The notes beneath the pieces were generated by a model. The model worked only from the letters and a program-made list of their open reading frames with translations, made no database searches and was not told the DNA's origin. From Flavonifractor sp963557075 (GTDB taxonomy: Bacteria; Bacillota; Clostridia; Oscillospirales; Oscillospiraceae), in contig CAUWDA010000009.1 in assembly GCA_963557075.1 (NCBI GenBank), forward strand, positions 1 to 64,000: DNA of 64,000 bases, written 5' to 3'. Of the stretch, positions 32,435 to 40,876 are shown piece after piece; within the stretch, counting starts at the first letter, position 1; each line of letters opens with the position of its first letter. The position numbers and the translations under genes were made by a program.

Positions 32435-32474
32435 AAACTCCCCGTATTTTTCGAGAGAAAAATACGGGGAGTTT
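32435..32474. terminator. Bidirectional terminator after exoA
   Basis: A 17-bp perfect stem (AAACTCCCCGTATTTTT and complement) with a 6-base loop, shared with the convergent gene ending at 32481. Confidence 0.92.
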
Positions 32475-32480
32475 TAATTT

Positions 32481-33236
32481 TCAGAGGAACCACTCCGGCT
32501 GACGGGGGACGCCCGCCTTTTCCTCCAGCATGGCGGTGGTGGCCTGGAGGGCGGCGGCGGGGATGGAGCGAGCCTGCCGGGGGCAGAGTGAGACGCAACG
32601 CATGCAGGTGACGCACCGCTCCGGGTCGGTCTGACTGGGCTGCCCCGTGGGGATGGCGCCCACCGGACAGCGGGCGGCGCACAGGCCGCAGGAGATGCAG
32701 CGCTCCCCGGCGGCGGGGTGGAAGGAGATCCCCTTCCAGTCCTTATAGGGGGTGTTTCCCGGCACAGCCGCCGGGGTGAGCGGCGCAGGTCCGGCCAGTT
32801 TATCCAGCACGGCCTGACCGAAGGCGGCGGCATTGTCCAGGTCGGCGGCGTCCGGACGGCCCTGGGCGATGGTGGGGGCGATGGAGTGCTGAGCCACGAA
32901 GGCGGCGGCCGCCACCACCTGGAAGCCGCCGGCGGTCAGGGCGTCCCTCACCTCCAGCAGAGCGTCCTCATAGGCGCGGTTGCCATAGACTGCCACCGCC
33001 ACCGCCGGGCCGGAGCCCTTCAGCGCGGCCAGCCGCTCCAGGGCCACGGCGGGGACCCGCCCGCCGAACACAGGGACAGCGGCCAGCACAACGGCCCCCT
33101 CCGGGACGGGAATGGCGGGAGTGGGGGCGGACAAGTCCAGCACCTGCCCCTGCCCGCCGGTGATGGCCTTTACAATGGCGGCAGTGCCGCCGGTGGGGCT
33201 GAATACGGCGGAGAGCCAACGGGATTCATGCATCAT
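32481..33236 (-). CDS. EFR1-like flavodoxin/ferredoxin protein
   Basis: A 251-residue protein with a flavodoxin-like N-terminal half (FSPTGGTAAIVKAI at residues 12-25, the phosphate loop of FMN-binding folds) and two C-terminal [4Fe-4S] motifs (CISCGLCAARCP and CVTCMRCVSLCP). This is the layout of EFR1 family electron-transfer proteins of Clostridia; partners are unknown. AAGGAGGAGG lies before the ATG. Its start overlaps the upstream membrane protein gene by 11 bases. Confidence 0.85.
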   Translation of the reverse strand: MMHESRWLSAVFSPTGGTAAIVKAITGGQGQVLDLSAPTPAIPVPEGAVVLAAVPVFGGRVPAVALERLAALKGSGPAVAVAVYGNRAYEDALLEVRDALTAGGFQVVAAAAFVAQHSIAPTIAQGRPDAADLDNAAAFGQAVLDKLAGPAPLTPAAVPGNTPYKDWKGISFHPAAGERCISCGLCAARCPVGAIPTGQPSQTDPERCVTCMRCVSLCPRQARSIPAAALQATTAMLEEKAGVPRQPEWFL

Positions 33237-33669
33237 CAGGATCCTCCTCCTTGTCCGGGCTGTGGCCCAGCATCTGACTCAGGATATGGGTGAATGGAAT
33301 GGAGTCCTCCCGGGTAAGCAAAAACTTTTTGATCAGGAAGATGAGGGCCACCGCGGCCACCCCCAGCAGGGTGTCCAGAGAGCTGGAGTGGCTCACTACC
33401 AGGTGGCGGGCGATGGCGAAGAGCAGCACATCGGTCACGGCTCTGGGGGTGTGGAGGACCAGCATCTTCACAAACTCCACCCCAACGACCACATTCATGG
33501 TGTTGGCGAAAAACTGGTTGAGGTCAAACTGCCCCAGCAGCAGGTAGTGGACCGAATCGCTCCCCGTCAGCACCATCTGGACCACGGTGACCAGCAGGAT
33601 AAACAGGGCAATGACCAGCTCCAGGACCCAGGCGGTCTTGAGCAGGAACCGGACCAGCTTTGTTTGCAT
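33226..33669 (-). CDS. Four-helix membrane protein, PsiE-like
   Basis: A 147-residue protein with four transmembrane helices (about residues 8-33, 52-75, 80-100 and 108-127) and a charged C-terminus. The order of helices and the AIARHLVV segment resemble the PsiE family, but I am not certain. It has AAAGGAG before the ATG, a strong minus-strand promoter at 33704-33732 and is translationally coupled to the EFR1-like gene. Confidence 0.65.
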   Translation of the reverse strand: MQTKLVRFLLKTAWVLELVIALFILLVTVVQMVLTGSDSVHYLLLGQFDLNQFFANTMNVVVGVEFVKMLVLHTPRAVTDVLLFAIARHLVVSHSSSLDTLLGVAAVALIFLIKKFLLTREDSIPFTHILSQMLGHSPDKEEDPDDA

Positions 33670-33703
33670 GGCGGGCGCTCCTTTCCAAACGGTATCTGCC
33701 CAA

Positions 33704-33732
33704 ATTATAGCGCCTTGGCCCGGCCCCGTCAA
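33704..33732 (-). promoter_or_regulatory. Promoter of the membrane protein-EFR1 operon
   Basis: On the minus strand TTGACG (33732-33727) and TATAAT (33709-33704) with a 17-base spacer. Confidence 0.8.
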
Positions 33733-33782
33733 CGGCGGAGGGGATACGGCGGGTAAAAATCGGGTACCCTGGAAAAATAGCA

Positions 33783-33811
33783 TTGACTTGTTGGCGAAGT
33801 TATGATATGCT
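33783..33811 (+). promoter_or_regulatory. Promoter of the riboswitch-P-type ATPase unit
   Basis: TTGACT (33783-33788) and TATGCT (33806-33811), 17-base spacer. Transcription would start just before the aptamer. Confidence 0.75.
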
Positions 33812-33821
33812 AACAGCAGTT

Positions 33822-33953
33822 GAAAAGGGAGTAGTTCAAAGTTATACCGTCAACACCACGGCTGCTTGCGGCCTGGCGGTATACACCCCACGGGTAACAA
33901 GACTTTTCGACAACTGCCCAGTATCACTGCGCGGTTGGCGAGGGGTCTTTTTT
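33822..33953 (+). promoter_or_regulatory. yybP-ykoY manganese riboswitch with terminator
   Basis: The aptamer begins with GAAAAGGGAGTAG and ends with AACAAGACTTTTC, both characteristic of the yybP-ykoY class; GAAAAG (33822-33827) pairs with CTTTTC (33903-33908) as P1 and GTATACC pairs with GGTATAC inside. The same CTTTTC is part of a second possible stem, AAGACTTTTCG (33899-33909) with CGAGGGGTCTT (33939-33949), followed by a T run: an intrinsic terminator. P1 and terminator exclude each other, so metal binding should switch the gene on. The downstream P-type ATPase is a known partner of this class. Confidence 0.9.
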
Positions 33954-33998
33954 CTTTTGCCCTTCGCTGGCGAGAATTTTAGTAAGGGAAGGAAATGT

Positions 33999-36629
33999 AT
34001 GACAGAGTCTTATTATCGCAAGACAGTCCAGCAGGCGCTGGACGCCCAACAGGCCGGGATGCAGGGGCTGAGCGACCAGCAGGCCGCCCAGCGCCGGGAG
34101 CAGTTCGGCCCCAACAAGTTGTCCGAAGGCAAGAAGAAGTCCACGCTCCAGATCTTCGCCGAGCAGTTCAAGGATCTGCTGGTGATCATCCTCATCATTG
34201 CGGCGGTCATCTCTGCGCTGTCGGAGAATGTGGAGAGCACCATCGTGATCTTCGCCGTGCTCATCCTCAACGCCATCCTGGGCACCGTCCAGTATCTGAA
34301 GGCGGAAAAATCCCTGGAGAGCCTGAAGGCCATGTCCTCTCCCACGGCCAAGGTGCTGCGGGGCGGAGTGCGGGTGGAGATCCCCTCCGCCGACGTGGTC
34401 CCCGGCGATATCGTGCTGCTGGAGGCGGGCGATATGGTGGTGGCCGATGGCCGCGTGCTGGAGAACTTCTCCCTCAAGGTCAATGAGAGCTCCCTCACCG
34501 GCGAGAGCGAGGGCGTGGACAAGACCGCCGACGTCATCGACGCCGACCAGGTGGCTCTGGGCGACCAGAAGAACATGGTCTTCTCCGGCTCTCTGGTGAC
34601 CTATGGCCGCGCCACCGTGCTGGTCACCGGTACCGGCATGAACACGGAGCTGGGCAAGATCGCCGCCCTCATGAACCAGACCCAGCAGCGCAAGACCCCC
34701 CTGCAGCAGAGCCTGGACGACTTCTCCGCCAAGCTGGCGGTGGTCATCATGGCCATCTGCGCCGTAGTGTTCGCCCTGTCCATCTTCCGCACCGGCATGG
34801 GCGTGCTGGACTCCCTGATGTTTGCTGTGGCCCTGGCCGTGGCCGCCATTCCCGAGGCCCTCAGTTCCATCGTTACCATCGTGCTGGCCATGGGTACCCA
34901 GAAGATGGCCAAGCAGAACGCCATCATCAAGGACCTGAAGGCGGTGGAGAGCTTGGGCTCCGTCTCCGTCATCTGCTCCGACAAGACGGGCACCCTGACC
35001 CAGAACAAGATGACCCCCCAGAAGGTGTACGCCGACGGCTCCCTGCTGGAGGGAGACGACCTGGAGCTGGTCAACGACGTGCAGCGGCTGCTGCTCAAGG
35101 CGGCCTTGCTGGCCAGTGACGCCACCAACAACCAGGAGACCGGCTCCTCCATCGGCGATCCCACCGAGGTGGCTCTGGTCATGCTGGGCGAGAAGTTCGG
35201 CGTGGAGGAGGAGTCCTACCGCGCCCAGCATCCCCGCCTGGCGGAGCTGGCCTTCGACTCCGACCGCAAGCTGATGAGTACCCTCCACGATATCGACGGC
35301 ACCCCCACCCTCTTTACCAAAGGCGCGATCGACGTGCTGCTGGACCGCTCCCGCTGGCTGCTGACCCGGGAGGGCAAGGTGGAGATGACTCCGGAGCGCA
35401 AGGAGGAGATCGCCCGGGTGAACATGCAGCTGTCCATGGAGGGCCTGCGGGTGCTGGCCTTTGCTTACCGGGACCTGGACAGCGTGCGTCCCCTCACGCT
35501 GGAGGATGAGAACGACTTCACCTTTATCGGCCTGATCTCCATGATCGACCCGCCCCGGCCCGAGGCCATCCAGGCGGTGGCTGACGCCAAGCGGGGCGGC
35601 ATCCGCACCATCATGATCACCGGCGACCACAAGATCACCGCTTCCGCCATTGCCCGGCAGCTGGGCATCTTCCGGGACGGGGACGAGGCGCTCTCCGGCC
35701 TGGAGCTGGACCAGATGAGCGACGCCGACCTGGACGAGCGGCTGGACAAGATCTCGGTGTACGCCCGGGTGTCCCCCGAGCATAAGATCCGCATCGTCAA
35801 CGCCTGGCAGCGGAAGGGCAACATCGTCTCCATGACCGGCGACGGCGTCAATGACGCCCCCGCTCTGAAGAAGGCGGACATCGGCGTGGCCATGGGCATT
35901 ACCGGTACGGAGGTGTCCAAGGATGCCGCCTCCATGATCCTGGCTGACGACAACTTTGCCACCATCGTGCGGGCGGTGGTCAACGGCCGCAGCGTGTATG
36001 CCAACATCAAAAACGCCATCCAGTTCCTGCTCAGCGGCAACACCGCCGGCATCTTCTGTGTGCTGTACGCCTCCCTGCTGGGGCTGCCGGTGCCCTTCGA
36101 GCCGGTACACCTGCTGTTCATCAACCTGCTCACCGACTCCCTGCCCGCCATCGCCATCGGCATGGAGCCCGCCCGCAAGGGTCTGCTGAACCAGAAGCCC
36201 AGAGATCCCAAGGAGCCTATCCTCAACAAGCCTCTGCTCGCCCGCATCGGCGGGCAGGGCCTGCTCATCGCCATCGTCACCATGATCGCTTTCTACCTGG
36301 GCTTCCAGGGCGGGGACGCCGCCTTGGCCTCCACCATGGCGTTCTCCACCCTGACCCTGGCCCGGCTCTTCCACGGCTTCAACTGCCGGGGCGACGAGTC
36401 CATCTTCCGCCTGAAGTTCTCCAGCAACAAGTACTCCATCATGGCCTTCTTCGCCGGCGTGGCGCTGCTGATGGCGGTCCTCTTCGTGCCCGGTCTCCGT
36501 GGCCTGTTCATGGTCTCCTCCGCGTTTGGCCTTGCCAATCTGGGCGAGATCGTGGTGCTGGCTTTCCTGCCCACCCTGGTGATCCAGATCATCAAGGTGA
36601 TCTCCGGCCTGCGCAAGGGCAAGGATTGA
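33999..36629 (+). CDS. P-type cation ATPase, probable Mn2+/Ca2+ exporter
   Basis: An 876-residue P2-type ATPase of the calcium-pump group. It has the TGES actuator motif (LTGESEGVDK), VAAIPEAL in helix 4, the phosphorylation site DKTGTLTQNK with D328, the hinge TGDGVNDAPALKKADIG, and the M6 ion-site segment INLLTDSLPA. Calcium-type sequence and manganese-riboswitch control are best reconciled by manganese efflux, as proposed for related pumps. The ATG at 33999 follows AAGGGAAGG. A terminator follows at 36654. Confidence 0.92.
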   Translation: MTESYYRKTVQQALDAQQAGMQGLSDQQAAQRREQFGPNKLSEGKKKSTLQIFAEQFKDLLVIILIIAAVISALSENVESTIVIFAVLILNAILGTVQYLKAEKSLESLKAMSSPTAKVLRGGVRVEIPSADVVPGDIVLLEAGDMVVADGRVLENFSLKVNESSLTGESEGVDKTADVIDADQVALGDQKNMVFSGSLVTYGRATVLVTGTGMNTELGKIAALMNQTQQRKTPLQQSLDDFSAKLAVVIMAICAVVFALSIFRTGMGVLDSLMFAVALAVAAIPEALSSIVTIVLAMGTQKMAKQNAIIKDLKAVESLGSVSVICSDKTGTLTQNKMTPQKVYADGSLLEGDDLELVNDVQRLLLKAALLASDATNNQETGSSIGDPTEVALVMLGEKFGVEEESYRAQHPRLAELAFDSDRKLMSTLHDIDGTPTLFTKGAIDVLLDRSRWLLTREGKVEMTPERKEEIARVNMQLSMEGLRVLAFAYRDLDSVRPLTLEDENDFTFIGLISMIDPPRPEAIQAVADAKRGGIRTIMITGDHKITASAIARQLGIFRDGDEALSGLELDQMSDADLDERLDKISVYARVSPEHKIRIVNAWQRKGNIVSMTGDGVNDAPALKKADIGVAMGITGTEVSKDAASMILADDNFATIVRAVVNGRSVYANIKNAIQFLLSGNTAGIFCVLYASLLGLPVPFEPVHLLFINLLTDSLPAIAIGMEPARKGLLNQKPRDPKEPILNKPLLARIGGQGLLIAIVTMIAFYLGFQGGDAALASTMAFSTLTLARLFHGFNCRGDESIFRLKFSSNKYSIMAFFAGVALLMAVLFVPGLRGLFMVSSAFGLANLGEIVVLAFLPTLVIQIIKVISGLRKGKD

Positions 36630-36653
36630 TCCCGCCGCTTCTAATTTGACAGA

Positions 36654-36687
36654 AAAAAGGGTGCGCCTTTTCGGGCGCACCCTTTTT
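36654..36687 (+). terminator. Terminator after the P-type ATPase
   Basis: AAAAAGGGTGCGCC pairs with GGCGCACCCTTTTT around a 6-base loop; T run at the end. Confidence 0.92.
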
Positions 36688-37112
36688 CGTTTCTAAAACT
36701 TTGCGGCTGACAGACATAAACAGGCTATGGAAAAGGACAAAATGGGTGCAGTGGTAAAACGGTTTCCTGCAAGGCCTAATGCCCCCCGGCGACGCACTCA
36801 AATAAAATCAGAAACATCCGGGGCCATGGGCCTCGGATGTTTCTCTGATAAAACCGGGGCGCGGTGCTCCCACCGCGCCCCTTACAGGATCGGGACCTCT
36901 GTCCGATACCCCTTTCGCCTTTCGCCAGAGGGTGAGCTCACCCGGCACCGGCTTAAAAGGAGATGCGGGACCAGCGGGTCGTCCGGTCCACTGCTAGTAT
37001 GCCCGGCGGCTCCGGCGGTATGTCAGGAAAAAAACGGAATAGAACGGCGCATATTTGCCCAAACTGGACATAGGATAAAACCGGCAACAGCCCGGAACAA
37101 GGAGGAGATCAT
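36688..37112. other. 425-base structured intergenic region
   Basis: No gene is supported. Strong inverted repeats are present: GAAACATCCG/CGGATGTTTC around GGGCCATGGGCC (about 36810-36843), GGGGCGCGGTG-CTCC-CACCGCGCCCC (about 36857-36882), a weaker TCGGGAC/GTCCGA pair (about 36893-36909) and the palindrome GGGTGAGCTCACCC (about 36929-36942). It could contain a small RNA or a leader of the YaaL-BofA genes; I could not match any known RNA family. Confidence 0.5.
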
Positions 37113-37367
37113 ATGCCGGAAGCCAGTAAGCGCTTCGGCCTGCGCCGGCGGGACCGGGAGCGGGAGGGGGCCCGGAGCATGCTGCTGGAGGGACTGTCCC
37201 AGACACGGGCCCTCATCGCCCAGGCCTACCAGGGCTTCAACGACGCCCGGGACCCGGACCTCATTGAGTCCTATGTCTTTGAGATCAACGCCCTCCAGTC
37301 CCGGTATGCCTACCTGCTGCGGCAGGTGAAGGAGCTGGACAGCGGGGAGGCAGCGCGCACCGGATAA
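37113..37367 (+). CDS. yaaL: DUF2508 (YaaL-like) protein
   Basis: An 84-residue protein with the YaaL/DUF2508 helical pattern: a basic N-terminus, a long amphipathic helix ending in DARDPDLIESYVFEINALQSRY, and a YLLRQVKELD end. Its function is unknown. In Bacillus it lies between recR and bofA; here bofA follows, but recR is not upstream. A strong AAGGAGG precedes the ATG. Confidence 0.85.
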   Translation: MPEASKRFGLRRRDREREGARSMLLEGLSQTRALIAQAYQGFNDARDPDLIESYVFEINALQSRYAYLLRQVKELDSGEAARTG

Positions 37368-37421
37368 TGGGGGGAGACCCCGCCGCCAGGGGCCTGGCAA
37401 ACAGAACGGGAGGTGGCGGCG

Positions 37422-37691
37422 GTGGAACCTCTGCTCAATGCCCTGCCCTGGGTGGCGGGTGGACTGTTTTTGATCCTGCTCCTGTCGGTGCTGCGCCGGC
37501 CCCTGGCCTGTCTGGGGCGGCTGGCGGCCCGGACCGGAGCGGGGCTTGGGGTGCTTTGGGCGCTGAACTGGGCGGGAGGCTGGCTGGGCCTGCATCTGGG
37601 GGTCAATCTGCTCAATGCCCTGGTACTGGGCCTGCTGGGGGCGCCGGGCTTCGGCCTGCTGGTGGCCCTGGACTGGGTGATGACCCTATAG
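37422..37691 (+). CDS. bofA: BofA-like pro-sigma-K processing inhibitor
   Basis: An 89-residue membrane protein with two to three hydrophobic helices and the BofA signature around NLLNALVLGLLGAPGFGLLV. BofA holds back activation of the mother-cell factor sigma-K during sporulation, although many non-Bacillus homologues have unknown roles. GTG at 37422 has GGGAGG eight bases upstream; the GTG at 37413 overlaps that site. A terminator follows directly. Confidence 0.85.
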   Translation: MEPLLNALPWVAGGLFLILLLSVLRRPLACLGRLAARTGAGLGVLWALNWAGGWLGLHLGVNLLNALVLGLLGAPGFGLLVALDWVMTL

Positions 37692-37694
37692 GAG

Positions 37695-37729
37695 GGGGCG
37701 CCGCACAGAGCTGCGGCGCCCCTCTTTTT
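37695..37729 (+). terminator. Terminator after bofA
   Basis: GGGGCGCCGCA pairs with TGCGGCGCCCC, followed by TCTTTTT. Confidence 0.9.
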
Positions 37730-37898
37730 GTGTTGAGAAGAGCGGACAGGCGCCGCTTCGGAGAACAATTTAGAATTGATTTCCCGGTGTTCACAGTTTT
37801 TTAAAATACATATCGTAAAATAAGTACCGACTATAGAGATCACATCGGGCGCTGTCTTTGGATGGCGCCCTGCCGAGCGATAAAAGGAGTGGACTGGA

Positions 37899-38513
37899 TT
37901 GAAACGAAAAAGCGCGGCGCTGCTCTGCGCCCTGAGCCTGTGCGCCGGTCTGGCGCTGCCTGCCTCCGCGGCGGAATTTCGAGATGTGGACCCCAATTCC
38001 TGGTATGGTCCGGCGGTCCGGGAGGTGGTGGACCAGGGCCTGATGGCGGGCACCGGAGAGGGACTCTTCTCCCCTGATACCAAGGTGACCCGCTCCACCG
38101 TGGCTGTGGTGCTGTGGCGGATGGAGGGGGAGCCCGCCCCGGTGTGGCGGGGACACTTCCCTGACGTGCCGGTGGACAGCTGGTACGGTGTGGCCGTCGA
38201 CTGGGCCTGCGAGGCCAAGATCATCAACGGCAGCGACAAGGGGACCTTTGGCGACGGAGCGGTGTCCCGTCAGGAGCTGGCGGTGATCCTCAGCCGCTAT
38301 GACACCTATAAGGGCCAGAAGCCGGCGGAGGGCTCCTTGAATCTGTACAGCGATGCCGGACAGGTGGCCTCCTGGGCCAAGGAGGGAGTGTCCCACGCCA
38401 TCGGCATGGGCTGGCTGGAGGGTTCCGACGGCAAGCTCTCCCCCAAGGGTACCACCACCCGGGCCCAGCTGGCGGTCATTTTGCAGCGGATGAATACCCA
38501 GGTCATGGGTTGA
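37899..38513 (+). CDS. Secreted protein with three SLH domains
   Basis: A 204-residue protein with a Sec signal peptide (ALPASAA near residue 25) and three S-layer homology repeats (FRDVDPNSWYGPAV, FPDVPVDSWYGVAV and a third ending GTTTRAQLAVILQRM). SLH domains bind pyruvylated wall polymers, so the protein should sit on the cell wall; there is no other domain, so it may be a small wall-coating protein. The TTG start has AAAAGGAG ten bases upstream. A MarR gene follows after 44 bases. Confidence 0.88.
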   Translation: MKRKSAALLCALSLCAGLALPASAAEFRDVDPNSWYGPAVREVVDQGLMAGTGEGLFSPDTKVTRSTVAVVLWRMEGEPAPVWRGHFPDVPVDSWYGVAVDWACEAKIINGSDKGTFGDGAVSRQELAVILSRYDTYKGQKPAEGSLNLYSDAGQVASWAKEGVSHAIGMGWLEGSDGKLSPKGTTTRAQLAVILQRMNTQVMG

Positions 38514-38557
38514 CCGGTCTGCGGTTTCGGCGGATGATAGAAAGGAGAACCCCGCGC

Positions 38558-38998
38558 ATGGAAACGTCCAAACTGTTCCTATCCTACCTCCGGGTCACCC
38601 AGCACATGTCCCAGCGGTTTCGCAGTCACTTTGGCCGGATGGATCTGACCGTCCCCCAGGCCATGGTGCTCACCGTGCTGGGGGAGGAGGGGCCGGTGCC
38701 CATCAGCGCCCTGGCTGAGCGCACCGGCAGCGCCAACAGCACGGTGTCCGGCATCGTGGACCGGCTGGAGAAGCTGGGGCTGGCCAGGCGTCAGCGCAGC
38801 GAGACGGACCGCCGGGTGATCTATGTGACCACGACGGAGAAGTACGCCGCCCTGCGGGATAAGGCGGCCACTGATGTACACAGCTATTTTTCCGACCTGA
38901 TCGGCGGCATGCCGGAGGAGGACCAGCAGGTGGTGGCCTCCGCCCTCCAGAAGCTGGACGAGGTGCTGAGCAGAGCGGAGGAAACGGGAAAACAATAA
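38558..38998 (+). CDS. MarR-family transcriptional regulator
   Basis: A 146-residue protein with the MarR winged helix-turn-helix (ISALAERTGSANSTVSGIVD) and the wing with RSETDRRVIYV; dimerisation helices lie at both ends. MarR proteins answer small aromatic or redox signals. The ligand and target are not evident; the neighbours are an SLH protein and a DUF4015 protein. The ATG follows AAAGGAG at ten bases. Confidence 0.88.
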   Translation: METSKLFLSYLRVTQHMSQRFRSHFGRMDLTVPQAMVLTVLGEEGPVPISALAERTGSANSTVSGIVDRLEKLGLARRQRSETDRRVIYVTTTEKYAALRDKAATDVHSYFSDLIGGMPEEDQQVVASALQKLDEVLSRAEETGKQ

Positions 38999-39023
38999 GC
39001 GGAAAGGGAAGAGGTGTCCTGCT

Positions 39024-40037
39024 GTGAGGCGGTATGGTTACGACCCCTATCACGGGCGCAGCCGGGGGCGTACGGCGTTGAAGATCGTCATAGGTGTGCT
39101 GCTGGTACTGTTGGTGCTGGCGGTGGCGGCGCTGCTCTTCCTGGAACCCTATATCCGGTACTCCTCCGACGGGGTCCGGCTGGAGCTGCCCTTCTTCCAG
39201 AGCGGCGGCGATCCGGAGCCGCCCAAGGAGAGCATCCCCCTTCAGATCAGTACGCCGTCGCCCACCCCCACACCGGAGCCGGACACCAGCTTCCGGGGGC
39301 TGGAGCTGCCGCTCTCCGCCCTTACCGGCGGTACAGCCCCGGAGCAGCTTGAGACCGGCGGCGGTACAGCGGCCATTTTCTCCATGAAGCAGGCCGACGG
39401 CGCTCTGGCCTATCAGTCGGAGACTGCTCTGGGCGCCTCGTCGGAGGAGGAGGGGGTCAATGCGGAGATCCGGGCGGCCAATGGGGACGGACTGTATACC
39501 GTGGCCCGGATCTCCTGCTTCCGGGACAATGCCCTGCCCTGGGGCGACCGGGCCCTGGGCATCCACAGCAGCGCCGGCAACTGGCGGGACGATGAGGATA
39601 TTCGCTGGAGCAGTCCGGCGGTGGAGCGGGTGAGAAGCTATGTGGTCCAGGTGTGCGGCGAGCTGGCCGAGCTGGGCTTTGACGAGCTGCTGCTGGAGAA
39701 CTGCGGCTATCCCACCCGGGGAGAGACGGGCCGGATCGCAGCCGACGGGAACTATGACCCCGCCGCCCTGACCGGGACCATGGAGACCTTTTTCCAGGCC
39801 CTGGACCAGACCATGGCCCAATACCCGGAGGTGAAGGTGTCGGTAGTGACCAGCCTGGCGGTGCTGGGCGGCGGCGCTGACGGCAGCGGCCTTACCCTGG
39901 ATCTGCTTGAGCGGTACGCCGACCGGGTCTATGTCCGTGTGCCCGAGGGGGAGCGCGTTCCCGCCATCGAGGGCCTGGAGATCGTGCCCATTGTGAGCCA
40001 GGGCGCGGATACCGGCAGCTGGGCGGTGCTGAACTGA
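39024..40037 (+). CDS. Membrane-anchored DUF4015 putative glycoside hydrolase
   Basis: A 337-residue protein with one N-terminal transmembrane helix (residues 18-42), a proline/threonine-rich linker, and an extracellular domain matching the DUF4015 family of putative glycoside hydrolases with a TIM-barrel fold: VARISCFRDNALP, then GNWRDDEDIRWSSP and ELGFDELLLENCGYP. The usual DYVRFP is replaced by ENCGYP, so the catalytic acid position may be altered. GTG start. A carbohydrate-active role is inferred from family only. Confidence 0.75.
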   Translation: MRRYGYDPYHGRSRGRTALKIVIGVLLVLLVLAVAALLFLEPYIRYSSDGVRLELPFFQSGGDPEPPKESIPLQISTPSPTPTPEPDTSFRGLELPLSALTGGTAPEQLETGGGTAAIFSMKQADGALAYQSETALGASSEEEGVNAEIRAANGDGLYTVARISCFRDNALPWGDRALGIHSSAGNWRDDEDIRWSSPAVERVRSYVVQVCGELAELGFDELLLENCGYPTRGETGRIAADGNYDPAALTGTMETFFQALDQTMAQYPEVKVSVVTSLAVLGGGADGSGLTLDLLERYADRVYVRVPEGERVPAIEGLEIVPIVSQGADTGSWAVLN

Positions 40038-40066
40038 GAAAACCGCGAAAAAAGTTCAAAAATGCC

Positions 40067-40095
40067 TTGACTTTCAAAATGTTGACTGATATACT
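40067..40095 (+). promoter_or_regulatory. Promoter of the L21-Prp-L27 operon
   Basis: TTGACT (40067-40072) and TATACT (40090-40095) with a 17-base spacer. Confidence 0.88.
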
Positions 40096-40099
40096 ACTA

Positions 40100-40175
40100 G
40101 AGCCGCTTTGAATGGGTCTGCAAGTGGAACCTGGTTCCCGCCCCCGACAGCGAGCCCGTAATGAAGGAGTTGAAA
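40100..40175 (+). promoter_or_regulatory. Candidate ribosomal protein L21 leader
   Basis: The roughly 75-base untranslated region between promoter and rplU contains GGAACC-TGGTTCC-type symmetry near 40128-40140 and other short pairings. Firmicute rplU genes usually carry an autoregulatory L21 leader here. I judge it by position and local pairing, not by a model match. Confidence 0.4.
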
Positions 40176-40180
40176 ACGTA

Positions 40181-40492
40181 ATGCACGCAATCATCGAGAC
40201 CGGTGGTAAGCAGTACAAGGTGGCTGAGGGCGATACCCTCTTCATCGAGAAGTTGCCCAACGAGGCCGGCGACAACGTGACCTTTGACAAGGTGCTGGCT
40301 GTCATCGACGGCGAGAAGATCACCGTGGGCACTCCCGTGGTGGAGGGCGCCAAGGTGGCCGCTTCCGTGGTGAAGAACGGCAAGGGCAAGAAGATCATGG
40401 TCTTCAAGTACAAGCCCAAGAAGGGTTACCGCAAGCGTCAGGGCCATCGTCAGCCCTACACCAAGGTGACCATCGGCGCCATCTCCCTGTAA
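40181..40492 (+). CDS. rplU: 50S ribosomal protein L21
   Basis: A 103-residue protein beginning MHAIIETGGKQYKV and ending in the basic segment KPKKGYRKRQGHRQPYTKV, both diagnostic for L21, a protein of the large subunit that contacts 23S rRNA. It is the first gene of the rplU-prp-rpmA operon, and its codons lean to CGT and GGT as in highly expressed genes. A GGAG site precedes the ATG at 40181; longer readings are not needed. Confidence 0.97.
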   Translation: MHAIIETGGKQYKVAEGDTLFIEKLPNEAGDNVTFDKVLAVIDGEKITVGTPVVEGAKVAASVVKNGKGKKIMVFKYKPKKGYRKRQGHRQPYTKVTIGAISL

Positions 40493-40493
40493 G

Positions 40494-40826
40494 ATGACGA
40501 CTGTCTCTTTTCACATGGAGGGGGACCGCATCGTGGGCTTCACTGTGAAGGGCCACAGCGGTTACGCCGAAGCGGGGAGCGACATTGTCTGTGCCGCCAT
40601 CACCAGCGCCGTCCGCCTGACCGAGTGCGCCGTCAACGACGTGCTGGGCCTGGGGGCGACTGTCAAGGTGAAGGAGCACGACGCGTCTATCACCCTGCGT
40701 ATCCCCGGCGGACTGAGCGAGACCGGCGAGAGCACCTGTCAGACCCTTCTGACCGCCCTCATGGTCCATTTTGCCAGTCTGCATGAGGAATATCCTGAGC
40801 ATATTCTCGTACTGGAGGAGGACTGA
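40494..40826 (+). CDS. prp: Ribosomal-processing cysteine protease Prp
   Basis: Prp cleaves the N-terminal extension of L27 in Firmicutes, a step needed for ribosome function. The 110-residue protein has the conserved GHSGYAEAGSDIVCAA with catalytic H21 and C33. It lies between rplU and rpmA, the classical position, one base after the rplU stop. The matching substrate site is present in the adjacent rpmA. Confidence 0.95.
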   Translation: MTTVSFHMEGDRIVGFTVKGHSGYAEAGSDIVCAAITSAVRLTECAVNDVLGLGATVKVKEHDASITLRIPGGLSETGESTCQTLLTALMVHFASLHEEYPEHILVLEED

Positions 40827-40876
40827 CCTCCCGGTACGGCGAACTTTTTAACACACAAGTTTGGAGGTGTGACACC

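Noticed and set aside
36688..37112. 6S RNA, SRP RNA or a known riboswitch
   Set aside because: I compared the conserved words I know for these classes and found none; only unclassified stems are visible.
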